DNA of 64,000 nucleotides, from positions 15,267,563 through 15,331,562 of the forward strand of contig JAJEKV010000021.1 in the NCBI GenBank assembly GCA_021234155.1. The letters run 5' to 3'. This document shows, in pieces, positions 14,091-24,599 of this stretch. The position numbers were made by a program, and so were the translations under genes. Origin of the DNA: Isoetes taiwanensis. Taxonomy: Eukaryota; Streptophyta; Lycopodiopsida; Isoetales; Isoetaceae. The notes below the pieces were generated by a model, which ran no database searches, was not told the DNA's origin, and was given only the letters and a program-made list of their open reading frames with translations. Positions within the stretch are counted from its first letter, which is position 1. Each line of letters begins with the position of its first letter.

Positions 14091-15784
14091 AGAGCGAAGG
14101 CGGTGTAAGACCTGCTGTTCTTGTGCGCTTATGTCTCCATGTTATCATTAAGTACTTAGTGAAACTAGTAAACCTATGATGGGTCTTAATCCAACATGAA
14201 ACCCAAGTCACTCTGGACAGCTCGGGTTGTCACTTCAGGATTTCATTACAAATATTCACAAGTAAAGCTGTTATCTTTGTACATTTCAAGTCCATTATCC
14301 CTCACCAGCAAGAGCCAGTAGAGATCTCACATTCTGCATTAGAATTTCTTCATATCCATGAAACTCATATAACATTTGAGCATACAATATAGCTTTTTAA
14401 TGGACAGCCAGTGGTCACCATCTCCTTGATAAAGACCTTTATGCTAACTAAATGAAAGCGTGCCTTCTTCAGCTCCAATAACTGTTATTAACATCTAAAC
14501 CATGTTGCCCTGAAATCAAGTTCCTGCCCGACCAGGCTGTTCAACTGCATTGTTACACAATATAGCTTCCTTTAGCAGATAATACAAATCCTTTGACCCA
14601 AAATCCTGCTTTTCAAATGCTTGTTCAAATCATTAAAGACTGGTCTAATGACAATAAAGGGATAAGGCCATAGTGGTTTTTTCACCTGTATCATATTCAG
14701 CGTAGGTATTGGGTAAAATCCCTCTTTACAGCGAGGTGCTAATTTCTAGGAACTTCCATAGAAATCTTCAGATTGATATTGGACAGGTGCAGATGTAGAG
14801 GTCTACAAAATATCATGCAGTCTTTAGGTCTTGCCTGAAGCTGATCTTTGTATGCTCACCCAACAGCTGTTTTTCTGATATTTTCATTAATACCAACGGT
14901 AAATGCCTGGAAGCAAGAACGTTCATAACAAATGAATTGACAAAGCCTATCGGTGTTGGAATGTTGTTTGGAGAACTTCCTGGAAGAAAAGAAACTGCTT
15001 CTGCAACTAACCTTGCAAGCTGCTGAAGATTTGCAGCCTGCAAGCCATGTAGAACTGAGTAAGTGAAATCACTGTAACATTTATCTGGTAAATACAGAAA
15101 GACTTAGAACTTAAGAAGCTAAAGGTTTGAATACAAAAGCTAATAGGACAAGGTGCATGACATAACAAAGGGGGAGAAAATCTTCAGCTCTGGATTTGGA
15201 CAATTAAGCCTCCAAACATGCATTCCAATTCTTAAATAATTCTACGTCAAAGGAAGAGGAATGGATAGTCAAAAGTTTATGCATATCCACGTGAACGGCG
15301 CACAGCGCCATTATCTGCATCCGTACTTCAAAGACAAGGAAGAATGGAAAGCTTAGCATGGGAAATACTTGCAGAATATGGCGGATACAGTGATATCTTC
15401 TGCCATCTTCACAATTGCAGCCAATTATCTTATTCCATGTATGATCTGCTCTCTTTGTGTGCACTAGAGCTAAAGTTACCATGATATATGCAAACATTCA
15501 AAAACACCAAGCAAAAAAACATAAGGTCAACTGCTTAGAACTAATAATTCCTGCTTATGTCTCTGTTGAGGCAGTGGTCTAAACTGGCCAGCTGCCAGAA
15601 GCTCATGAGGTGGATAAATGACTAAAGATTCAAATTGCAATTTTCCAGGTTTTGACATGTGATATAGACTGCAGTCAATGAGATTTGCTTCAAAGATGTG
15701 AGTAAAGTCCAGTGAGTAGCAAAGAAAACAAAAGTTCGTGGATAAGTGATCATGATCAGACTATCTTTGCAATATGGTGGTTAC

Positions 15785-16011
15785 CTGATAGCTTGTTTGG
15801 TCCTCAAATATCTCATCTCCAAAGTTTACAGAGTCTAGCACGCCAGTGACTTTCGAGTTAATGTACTCAATGTCATGGTCTACAAATCGTTCAAGTTCTA
15901 TGCCTGGGATAAGCTCTTGCAATGTCTTTGTCCTCTGGTTCAAGTGCAGCTTCTCTTCTAAATTTTCCCTCCAGTCCCTCCAAAATCCATCTTCATTTAG
16001 TGAGATTTGAT
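15785..16011 (-). CDS. MIP2: MIP2-like exon
   Basis: Open exon with a TTTGCAG acceptor and a CAG/GTAACC donor. The split codon from the preceding exon (16,304) completes an Asp, and the reading continues through SLNEDGFWRDWRENLEEKL and LQELIPGIELERFVDHDIEY, both typical of the region after the Sec39 helices in plant MIP2. Intact. Confidence 0.75.
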
Positions 16012-16303
16012 CTGCAAATAAAGTCTAAGAATTGGTCCTAATACTCAAGTTATTTCAGTCTGGTCTTTTTCAGGATGAAGAGATGTAACAAGCCCATGGC
16101 TAATTTACAGTGGTTAAATCTATTCCTTTACAATTCTTTGTTTCATGTGGTCTGCCCCACTCTCAAAGTATATGAATCACTGCATCATACCTTATTTTAT
16201 ACTCTACCATCTATATTCCAAAATTAGCAGCTCTAAGCAACAATATTTAAAGCATTTACTTGATCCGTCATTGGCATAATCAAAGTGGTGGAGGCATACT
16301 GAC

Positions 16304-17535
16304 CTGCAAGTGAGATTGGATTCCCTCTTAACACACTGTACAGTAATTCTCTTCTTTTTCTCACTTCTTTGAGCGTTTTCGATTGCTCGTGCAGTAAACT
16401 GTAAAGTATTGCTATTTCTGTTAAATTTTTTTCATTGGCACACTCCTGTTGAAGAACTGCTGCAGCAGCATGACTGTCAGAAAAATTCAAAAGGTAACCA
16501 GAGCCAAACAAACAGTCGTCTTTATTACTAGGATCTTCCATATTTTCATGTGTAAGCTTCATGATTAAATCATCAGAAGGGGCAATCCGATAATTCGCTA
16601 ATCCATATAAAACTAGAGCTGCAGCTTGAGCTTTCAAACTCCTGCATTCTTTAGAAACCAGGTAATAGGCTTTCAAGTTTCCGCACTCCCTGTTTGTTCT
16701 ACATAATTTCTCACATAAAATGAATCATTGGAGCTCAATTTCAACAGCCACGGCAGCTGTAAACAGGCAAATGCTACAAGCTCCTTCTGCAACTTGCTTC
16801 GTTGCACTTTTCTGAGACCATACTGGGTAACATGTGAAAGGGCATGCTTTCCAGCCTCAATATCTTAAGAATTAAACTTCATGCACCGAATAGTCTTCTG
16901 CTCTATAACTGTTATCATCCCATATCATATTGGATGGTATTCCAGCAGCTGAATGTGATGCCAAAAGAGTATCATGATCTGTAAAATTCACCACAGAGCT
17001 TCCTGAACATTCACCAAGCTTTAGACATAATAGGTCATATTCTTTCCAAGCTGACAAAAGTTCTCCAATGGACTCATCATCACAGTGAGAAAGTGAGAAG
17101 CCAAGAAGCTTCTTCGAGAGTGGAGATCGATTCCTTCAGATTCTGGGCCTCTTCCAATAGCTGCACACATAGATCCCACACTGGTCCATGCCCCTTCTCT
17201 GCCAAACTAAGGCAAAGCTTGCAAACAATCTCCAAGATTTCCACATCGCGGCTGCTTCACGTTAATTTCTGCTTCCACGGGAGTGCAATATCATCAGTAG
17301 GGATTAATCCAAGGAGCATTGTAAGCTCCATTAATTGATCAACCCGGCAGATCAACACCTCTCTGTGCAGCTAGAGCCATTTTAATTATAAAAATCGATC
17401 ATTAATTTGCCTAAATTGCATGGGAAGTAAATTTACTCCAAGTTTTAGTGCTAATGGTCACAGCACTTATAAGGTCACTCTCAACTTTAGATGCTGCAGT
17501 TTCGGAAGAAGACCTAGGCATTGTTTTTGCCTTTT
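16304..17535 (-). pseudogene. MIP2: MIP2-like long exon, 5' two-thirds disrupted
   Basis: After a GATAG acceptor the conserved protein can be followed only by changing frame repeatedly: SKVESDLISAVTI, then LGVNLLPMQFRQIND, then MALAAQRGVDLP, then DQLMELTMLLGLIPTDDIAL. An in-frame TGA lies at 17,257-17,259. Then come KGHGPVWDLCVQLL, a shift, LSHCDDESIGELLSAWKEYD, a shift near 16,870, KELVAFACLQLPWLLKLSS, and a last shift near 16,685. From there to the CAG/GTCAGT donor at 16,304 the frame is clean (ANYRIAPSDDLIMKLTHENM). About six disruptions fall in 850 bp and none in the following 380 bp. Confidence 0.7.
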
Positions 17536-17652
17536 CTATCACCAAAATGGTTGTGCTGTTATGGCTTCATAAGGATTAAAAATACACTACTCAATCGGTT
17601 TGATCCAAACCACAGTAAAATGATGAAAAGACCGTAATGCGCAACTATTTAC

Positions 17653-17907
17653 TCACTTCAGCCAGTCTAGACTGGAAGCTGAGAATAGAAGTATTCCCTT
17701 AGCACTTTTGTGTAAAGTTCTCTGCTTTAGCTGTTCCCAGATTGTGCTCCCATTGCCCAAATAAGCCTTCCAGTCCAAACTTCTCAGGCTTCAATAAGCC
17801 GCGACAAAGTTCAAGAAGCGAGAAACTCTGTATCAAGAACTGGAAAAGCCTTCTCTGGAAGGATCTGAAGAAGATCATGCCATGGGATAGACCAATCATT
17901 ATCTGAT
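17653..17907 (-). pseudogene. MIP2: MIP2-like exon with frameshifts
   Basis: Three frames must be combined to follow one conserved protein: SDNDWSIPWHDLLQILPEKA in the first, ELCRGLLKPEKFGLEGL in the second, then REYFYS and ASSLDWL separated by further shifts. The 3' end fits a GTGAGT donor at about 17,653. Known plant MIP2 has this order of motifs, so the exon identity is good, but at least three indels break it. Either the gene is decaying here or the consensus is faulty. Confidence 0.65.
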
Positions 17908-19040
17908 CTTCCTGGTTGCTTCTAGAAATTTTGAGAGAAGAGAAGGGATATGCTGTGATGCTATTTATGTCTTGTTGACACTCAAGAAGAAGTTAATGGG
18001 CTTTAGCTACCAACAGATCTACAGAGAATATGAGCAATTAGTTATGTATACATAACAAAATATTATGTCATTGAAACTCTTGATTACTGCAAAGAAAATA
18101 AATAAACTAATTACATGCATAGTAGGTCATAAGGGCTTCGTCTGTACGCTAAAATTTTACTAATAAGAAAAACAGGATTTAAAGGATTTTGCGGCCTGGT
18201 ATCTACAGAGACCACTAAGCTCTCCTATTTACAAGTAGCTGAGCTTCCATTTTTTAGTCAAGCTTTTGAACAATGGGAATAGGGCATTTTACTTGCTCCT
18301 GGCTGTTCCTAAATCACAATTGAAATATTTGATCTTGTAGACTTAAGTTATCTCCTCCAGACATTAATTTCTTTCTTTCTTCTCCTTATCTGTGAGCCAT
18401 TTTCATCCCTGGCACCGCAAAAGAGTAGTTCCTGCTTAGTGATTAGATCTTAAAACAATTTAACACATCTTATCCAAGACACGATGAATTGCATGAGGAC
18501 CTTTCTGCATTGTTATGCCTTGGCCCTGTCAGTTTTATGCCCAGATTCATGCCTCATGACCATGAAAGATCTGGCTTTTGCTCTACACAATGCATCTCTT
18601 ATGCTGACACAGGTAAGAAACTCATTCTTAAGTTCATTAATCTAACGTAAAGGCTGCCCGCTTCATTCTTGGAATAAAAGTTTTAGTTTTCAGATAACAA
18701 ATGCTAATCCATATTCTTCCAAGGAACAGAGTATGCCAATATAAGACATTTCCTCAACTGTAGCTGAAATAAATGATACACACGTCTTGGACAGGGATAC
18801 ACCCTACCTAGTAAATGTAACCGTATGTGTACCATGTGCTCGTAAAGTAATAAATGCATAGCCAAAGGTTATCTATGGCAAAATAAGTGTAGATTTCCAT
18901 GAGGCAGTATCTATTGCTCTAAAACAGCTGCCAATACAAGACATAACCATCTCTCATCTATATGTTATGCATGATTTTTGAATAATCTACATTAGACATA
19001 ATTAATAAGCCTGTTAAATTAATACGTGTAACAAGCGTAC

Positions 19041-20145
19041 CTGATATTGAAACAGGAGTTGCCCTGCCAAAACATAGCCTTCAAATTTTTGTACCCAAGA
19101 TTGAAGTTTGCCGATTTCACAATCCCCAGCCCACGGCTCAGTTGACAACCTAATGACTTTATCATCAACCTGCTGCTTCATTGCATATCTTACATTTTCA
19201 TGGCTGTCATTCTCCCTTGGTAGGTAAGATAGTATTGCCTTCATCAATGTCCATTGGTCTACTCGAGTACAATCATAAACACAGGCAAGTCCTGCAGCTA
19301 CAATTTGAAGGTCATCCTTAAAAAATAAAGGTCTATACAGATCATCGCATGCATATTCAAATACTGCAGCACAAATGTCTAAATTTCCCCCCCCTCCAAG
19401 TTCCTTTAACCATTTTGTTAAAAAGTGTTCAGAAGACCCTGCATCAAATCCATGCCTCTGCATAAATGGAACTCCAAATTCCATAAGTCTATGAAGTACA
19501 TCATTTTCAGTTACCCCCAGAAGCATCTTCTTGAACTTCTCATATGGGGATAATTTTTCCCATTCAGAAAGACTTAGTTCAACTGCTCCAATCTCAGAAA
19601 CAGATGCAACTTTATAGAGGTCAGAAATTTCTTGCCACATGTGCCTAAGGCCCTGAATGCCTTTCTTTAGTCCCAAGTCAAGAAGAGCCAGGCTGTTTTC
19701 AATTTGGCCACATAATTTATCCATGGCCCGTGCACGTTCACAATACCAGTGCTGTATAACTTCTTCACTTGGCCAAATCAGACCTTGAGACTCTTTCACA
19801 AGATACTCAGTACAAAGAAGAAAATTCACTTCACCTTTGTGTTCCTCATCAAAATGACATGGATTCTTAACTCTTTCTAGGATCCTCAGATTCTCAGTGA
19901 AGTCCTTGTTTCGACGTAATGGACTGACTTCCAAAAGAGAAGCCTCTGGTAGAAGTGCAGCATACTTGTTCGGGGAAATAGTCTCGGGAATTGCATCTAG
20001 AACTTTGAGAATAGATGGCGCAAGTGTATAAACATGGCGTTTAAAGAGCAAACTAAGAGCTCCTATTCTTCCCCCTTCGGCAAACCCCATTGCAACTTTT
20101 TCTAAATCTGTAGAACGAAACACCATATACTCTTTCTCCATATAC
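19041..20145 (-). CDS. MIP2: MIP2-like exon, Sec39 domain core
   Basis: The longest intact exon: 1,105 bp, fully open, bounded by a TTGCAG acceptor and a CAG/GTACGC donor. It reads through motifs typical of the plant MIP2/NBAS Sec39 domain: GRIGALSLLFKRH, KVLDAIPETISPNKYAALLP, the WYCERARAMD and LALLDLGLKKG segments, and SEWEKLSPYEKFKKML. The domain is alpha-helical and contacts other tether subunits. No stops or frameshifts occur, in sharp contrast to the 17-kb exons of the same gene. This exon carries most of the family identification. Confidence 0.8.
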
Positions 20146-20470
20146 CTGCAAGGTTAAGTTGTTAGCAAGGGTTTTATGGCTGCAAATGTTGAATAAATCT
20201 TGGTTTGTTATACTATCCACTGAATAAGGCAAAGTCTTAAGTAGAATACAGAAAAGGAAGAGCAATGCAGCTGCCTCAAAACAGCATCCAAGAGGGGATA
20301 ACCAATCTCTTTGGAAATGATTGTTTTTGAACTCCGGATAATGTTTGAAACGGTTTTATATACATCAGATAGCCAGGACAAATGGCCTGGTTTCAAATAA
20401 CATTTTAATACATATGTAAGTCAATAAGCTGTTCATTCAGATAATATGTCAGGCTTTGAGAAATACAAAC

Positions 20471-20820
20471 CTTCCCAGGTGCATCCCTAAAAATGTGTCA
20501 AGCCTGTCCTTATATTGAAGTAGGCGCAATCTCTTCAATAAGAACCAAAGCTTATCATTATCAAGAGCATTCATTTGTTGCCCCTTTAGGTGCCGCTCTG
20601 TTTCAATCAGTCCGTACGACAATAAGGAACTCATTGCCTCTGCACTTGGACCAATTCTTGCTGCACACTCACTTATAATCCACTTTGCATCTTTAACCGA
20701 TTGAAGGTATTGCTGTATTGCTGCTGGCCCAAAGTCTGATTTCTGCCATTGGCTCTTGTAAACATCATCAGCGTGCATGGTTAACGTCAATTCCGACTGC
20801 ACGATTTCCCGTTCCTATTA
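20471..20820 (-). CDS. MIP2: MIP2-like exon, start of Sec39 region
   Basis: Open for about 110 codons. It contains the stretch HADDVYKSQW and later LQYKDRLDTFLGMHLGR, typical of the segment before and at the start of the Sec39 domain in plant MIP2. The 3' splice donor (GTTTGT) follows codon LGR at 20,471, and the split codon joins in phase to the next exon at 20,145. Upstream, a different frame continues to about 20,935 with plausible coding content (SDGVKEHLKILPDS), suggesting either one more frameshift or an exon boundary near 20,800-20,820. No convincing initiator Met is present, so this is not the protein's start. Confidence 0.7.
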
Positions 20821-20960
20821 GTTTTACAGGAACTGAATTAGGATGACATGGTACAGAATCCGGCAAAATTTTCAGATGCTCCTTCACTCCATCTGAAAAA
20901 CTGAAGTCGCCCTGGAGTTTGTTGTTTTTCTGAAGCTTTTTGTATACAAGAAACACCCCG

Positions 20961-22314
20961 GGGCTTAAATTCCGGGGTGGAAGCTGTGCTGACGCCGTTA
21001 GGCGGAGGCACTACGCACGGCCACATGACCTTTTTTTAAAGGTACCCCCTTTCCCCTTTTTCAAAATTTTTAGGGGTGGAGGCGGTCACATTTGTGTACC
21101 CCTCCCTTTAGCCCCCCCTCCTTATAATTTCCTTAAGATTTTTGGAGGCCCTCTCCTTTGGCTCAGGATACTTTTACCCTCGATTCGGTGATAATGTGTC
21201 CGAAATTGCAAAGCGTATAGTTATACCATAAGATTTGGCAATGGTTAAGGGTTGTAGTCGTATGGGAAATGGTAATCTTGTAGGCAATTGGGATTCCCAA
21301 CCCTAAATCATGGGCGGGCATTTTACCTGGGAGTTCGACGGTTGAAGTACAGCAGTGTTGGTGTCGCCTTGGGCTTCCTAGCGGGGGATGGGGAGCTCTG
21401 GTGATATGGCAGCTTTTACGGTTTGTTTCCTTATTTGTTTTGATTGGATAAAATTTGGGGTCCGTTGGTGGGGGCCGGAGGTCGGAGTGTTGAAGAAAGG
21501 CAAGATAAGCTTGTTGCTTTGCCGCATTTTTTTATCGCTATGTCGATGAAGGGCAGCGGAAAAGGCTCCGAGAGTGGCATCCCTCCACATACGGCGTGAG
21601 CCATGTGTTGGTCAATTCAGGGTGAGGCGGGGATTTCTTTGCTTACGTCGGGTTGGAACATACGATAGATGTGAGTGTGACCCTAGGTTTTGTATGCAGG
21701 CGGGATGTCCACAGTGGGAGTTTCTGATGGCCTTGTCGGTTTTGTGATGGGAGGTGTGTTGCGGGCTGTAGCTATGGAAGGGAGGTGCCTCTTGTAGACC
21801 ACCTTTGTCGAGAGAACGTCTTTAGAGAAGCGTTTCAAAACCCGGGGCCATGAATGATGCCATTAAGAAGGAATTTAAGCGGGCTTGTAAGCCTCTCTGA
21901 GGTATTATCTTGGTGCCATCAAAGCCCAGAAGAATACCGCTTCCTTCAACGCTTTTGAAGAGTATGGTTGGTTGTGTATGAAAGATTTTGGAAAAGGTCC
22001 ACTATGTTGTGTTACCTTCATAATATCGAGGATTGCATCGAAAGGTAAGGATTTATACGAGATGAAAGCCGGTGACACCAAGAACTTAGTTGTGCTTGAT
22101 AATAAGAATTTGTTTAATCGTCTTTGCCCATTATGTTAACTATCATGGCAACAAGTTAAGATGACCGCTAGCCTCCTGTTTACATTGGCGAGAATGATCC
22201 GGTTCGGTAAGTTTACTATCCGGGTTCTTGGTTATTCTTTCCAATCTTGCCCATATTAATTGACACCGTCGAGGGCAAGATGGAGGTGCTCCTAAATCCT
22301 TCTCAATGCATCTT
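20961..22314. other. no recognisable gene; low-complexity and decayed DNA
   Basis: The first 250 bp consist of runs of G, C and A/T. Beyond that the sequence is gene-like in composition but no family is recognised. A short stretch at about 22,158-22,260 (plus) reads LLFTLARMIRFGKFTIRVLG, which could be a remnant of a retroelement ORF1, but this is too short to call. It ends at the left LTR of the gypsy element. Confidence 0.5.
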
Positions 22315-23839
22315 TGTGCGTCCCCTACTTTCATTTATCTGATTGCACTCAATCGTGATACAAGCAAGTTCTTCCCCATACCGGCTCCATGCTGATGCAA
22401 AGGCCACTCCACATATCACCGCACTGTAGCGAGTCCTGGGAAGAGTGAAGGTGTCATTCTACCCGTCTCCCTCGGGGCCTACCTAGAGCTGCGGAGCGTA
22501 AACATACATGTCGGTAGCACATACATCAACATCCACAGCTGACCATCTCGAAGGATGGTCCTCCTCACTCTGCATAGACAAAAGATCGGCCCACATCACA
22601 TAGGGGATTCTACCCAAGGCTCGGACTCAAAGGATGGTATTGTGGCTTGGTCTCGAGTTAAGACCGTTCAGGGCCGAATTCATGGCAATGGATTTAGGCG
22701 GCATAAGAACATGGCATAAGGTTATCCTCCATCCGCCCCTCCCTCGTGCACACTGCGGAGTAGGTTGAAAATAGTCGGAATTTTGACTTGTAGCCATGGG
22801 ATGGATGGCCCAGAAGGGCTATTCACGGGTCTCATCCTCGATTCGATGGGGCGGTAGGGATCACTCCCTCCAGTCTACATGCTAACTCAAAGTGACTAGA
22901 GGGCCTTGCCGAAATGATTTGAACCAGCGGAAAGTGTACACCACTTCACGGTGTCGAGCCCATGCCTTACCGCTTTCGGTGGTAAGCCATCGGACCTAGT
23001 CACAATGATCCCAGCTTTACACACCGGGGGATGGATTCAAGAATCGGGGACATGAATCTCCTTCTTAGCCCGGTCGGCCCTTCACCCCAAACGGTGTGGC
23101 TCTTGTACACGGGCCGAATCCCTACATTATTGCTAGAGGCTACTCTAAGGACATCAACTACAAGCTTTGGGGCCTCTACCCCCTTCCCAATACAAAGGAG
23201 TTCACGTAAATACATCATCCAAATATATCCGCGGAAGAACTAAAAAGAACTAGATCAATCATAGAGTTAGGTTCTTTAGTTAGTGTCGTCCCTAAGATCT
23301 GGATAAGATCACTATGGGCAATTTAATAGTCTAAACCTAAGATTCTATGACTAGAAGGCGGTTTAAGCTATTAAATTGACCAAATCTGATCCTTGAGTGG
23401 CTCCTCCTGACTGAGTTCAACCATCTGGAAATGATTCGAATTGTGGAACGATAGGCGCAATTAAACGGGCAGCTGCTCGGGGCGGTTTTTGCTCTGGGGC
23501 AGCCAAAATCGAGCCTAAAAACCCTAAGGGCCGAAAAAAAAACTAGCAAGCTAGGGTTTTCCTACCCTAAATAGACATGGGGTTTAGGCTAGGGTTTCCA
23601 ATTACCCAATTTGGCATGTGGGATAATGGAAAGGCCCCACTTGCCTTGGCTAGGTGGGTAAAATATGCCAACATGGAAAAGTGTACCCTCATTAATAATA
23701 TATATGAACACTCTAGCAAGCTGCCCCCTAGGGCTACTTACTGCTATCCATTGGTACCGTGCAATCGAACGGTGGCATTAATGCGGCGTGGACGATGGCG
23801 AATACGCCCCGAGGGGTATCTTTGTCTTTGAACGTCACA
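22315..23839 (-). repeat. gypsy 3' LTR (left copy)
   Basis: Matches the right copy along its length, for example in the blocks at 22,470-22,540 and 23,565-23,640. On the minus strand it begins TGTGACGTTCAAAGACAAG directly after the PPT and ends near 22,315 (GGGGACGCACA). Many 1-10 base indels relative to the right copy cluster at C/G-rich sites. Confidence 0.85.
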
Positions 23840-23851
23840 TTCTCCCACCTT
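23840..23851 (-). other. polypurine tract of the gypsy element
   Basis: On the minus strand AAGGTGGGAGAA stands directly before the TGTGACG start of the 3' LTR. A purine tract at this place is where plus-strand DNA synthesis is primed in LTR elements, and it fixes the element's orientation as minus. Confidence 0.75.
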
Positions 23852-24599
23852 GAAATGATGTCGCGGCAAGACGTGGGTCTCCCACCTTGGGATCTTCCTA
23901 ACCGCAACCTCAATCCAGCATTGATACCTACAATATAATCTTTATACATTTTATCGCGATTACTCTAAAGGTAATTACTTTTAGAACATTATTACGTTAT
24001 TATATTATGGAATACTTATCAATTCATAACACCATTAACAAGTTATTCACTATGTTAAGTTAGACAAAATTTCAAAGATTTCATATCTATAATTCTTGTC
24101 AGGGGTACTCTTCATTCCTTGCAACACATTCAACAAAGCTTGTGTTTAAAGTCTTATTCTTCCCACCTCCTTGCCCTCCCACGGGCTCTCTTGCGGCTCA
24201 CAGGTCGACACTCGTTAGTACCGTTTAATTGTTTAATAAATTTTGGTTATATGGTGACCACCCCACCTATCTACATGAATGCATGGCTAATCTCCTGCTT
24301 AGGAAGGATGAATCTTCCATAATGGTCGGGGAGACAAATGTCCTATATGCCTATATGCGCTCATGCCTACACCTCTAGTTGCCTTGGCGTGGAGGATATC
24401 CTTCTACGGCGTGGAAGGAAGGATGGATTCCTCCTATCAAAGCATATATGGGGCTAAAGGTGCTTTCCCTATCAATGCATTCCTTAATGACCTCTTTTCT
24501 CTGAGGCCGTCTCCTTCCGTGGGACAGTAGACTTTCTAATCTACCTTCCACTTTTCGCCCAAGCGGAACGCGGTCATGCCTACATTGACATTACACCAC

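Larger units (their letters stand above)
12848..20960 (-). pseudogene. MIP2: MIP2/NBAS-like Sec39 protein gene, partly disrupted
   Basis: This multi-exon gene encodes a protein resembling plant MAG2-interacting protein 2, the counterpart of animal NBAS and related to yeast Sec39. Known role: MIP2 works with MAG2, MIP1 and MIP3 in the ER-resident Dsl1-type tethering complex that receives Golgi-to-ER vesicles. Exons run right to left. Two open Sec39-region exons (20.8-20.5 and 20.1-19.0 kb) join in phase. Then come a frameshifted exon (17.9-17.65), a 1.2 kb exon with several disruptions (17.5-16.3), an open exon (16.0-15.8), unclear exons in 15.5-13.4 kb, and a C-terminal exon (13.2-12.85). The N-terminal beta-propeller part is absent; it may lie far upstream or be lost. 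Damage is clustered, so this is either a decaying copy or a locally poor consensus. Family call fairly secure; functional status open. Confidence 0.72.

Noticed and set aside
14813-15497. Two frames (77 and 97 codons) as clear MIP2 exons
   Set aside because: They lie at the right place, but the residues do not match motifs I can recall with confidence and the splice sites are ambiguous.
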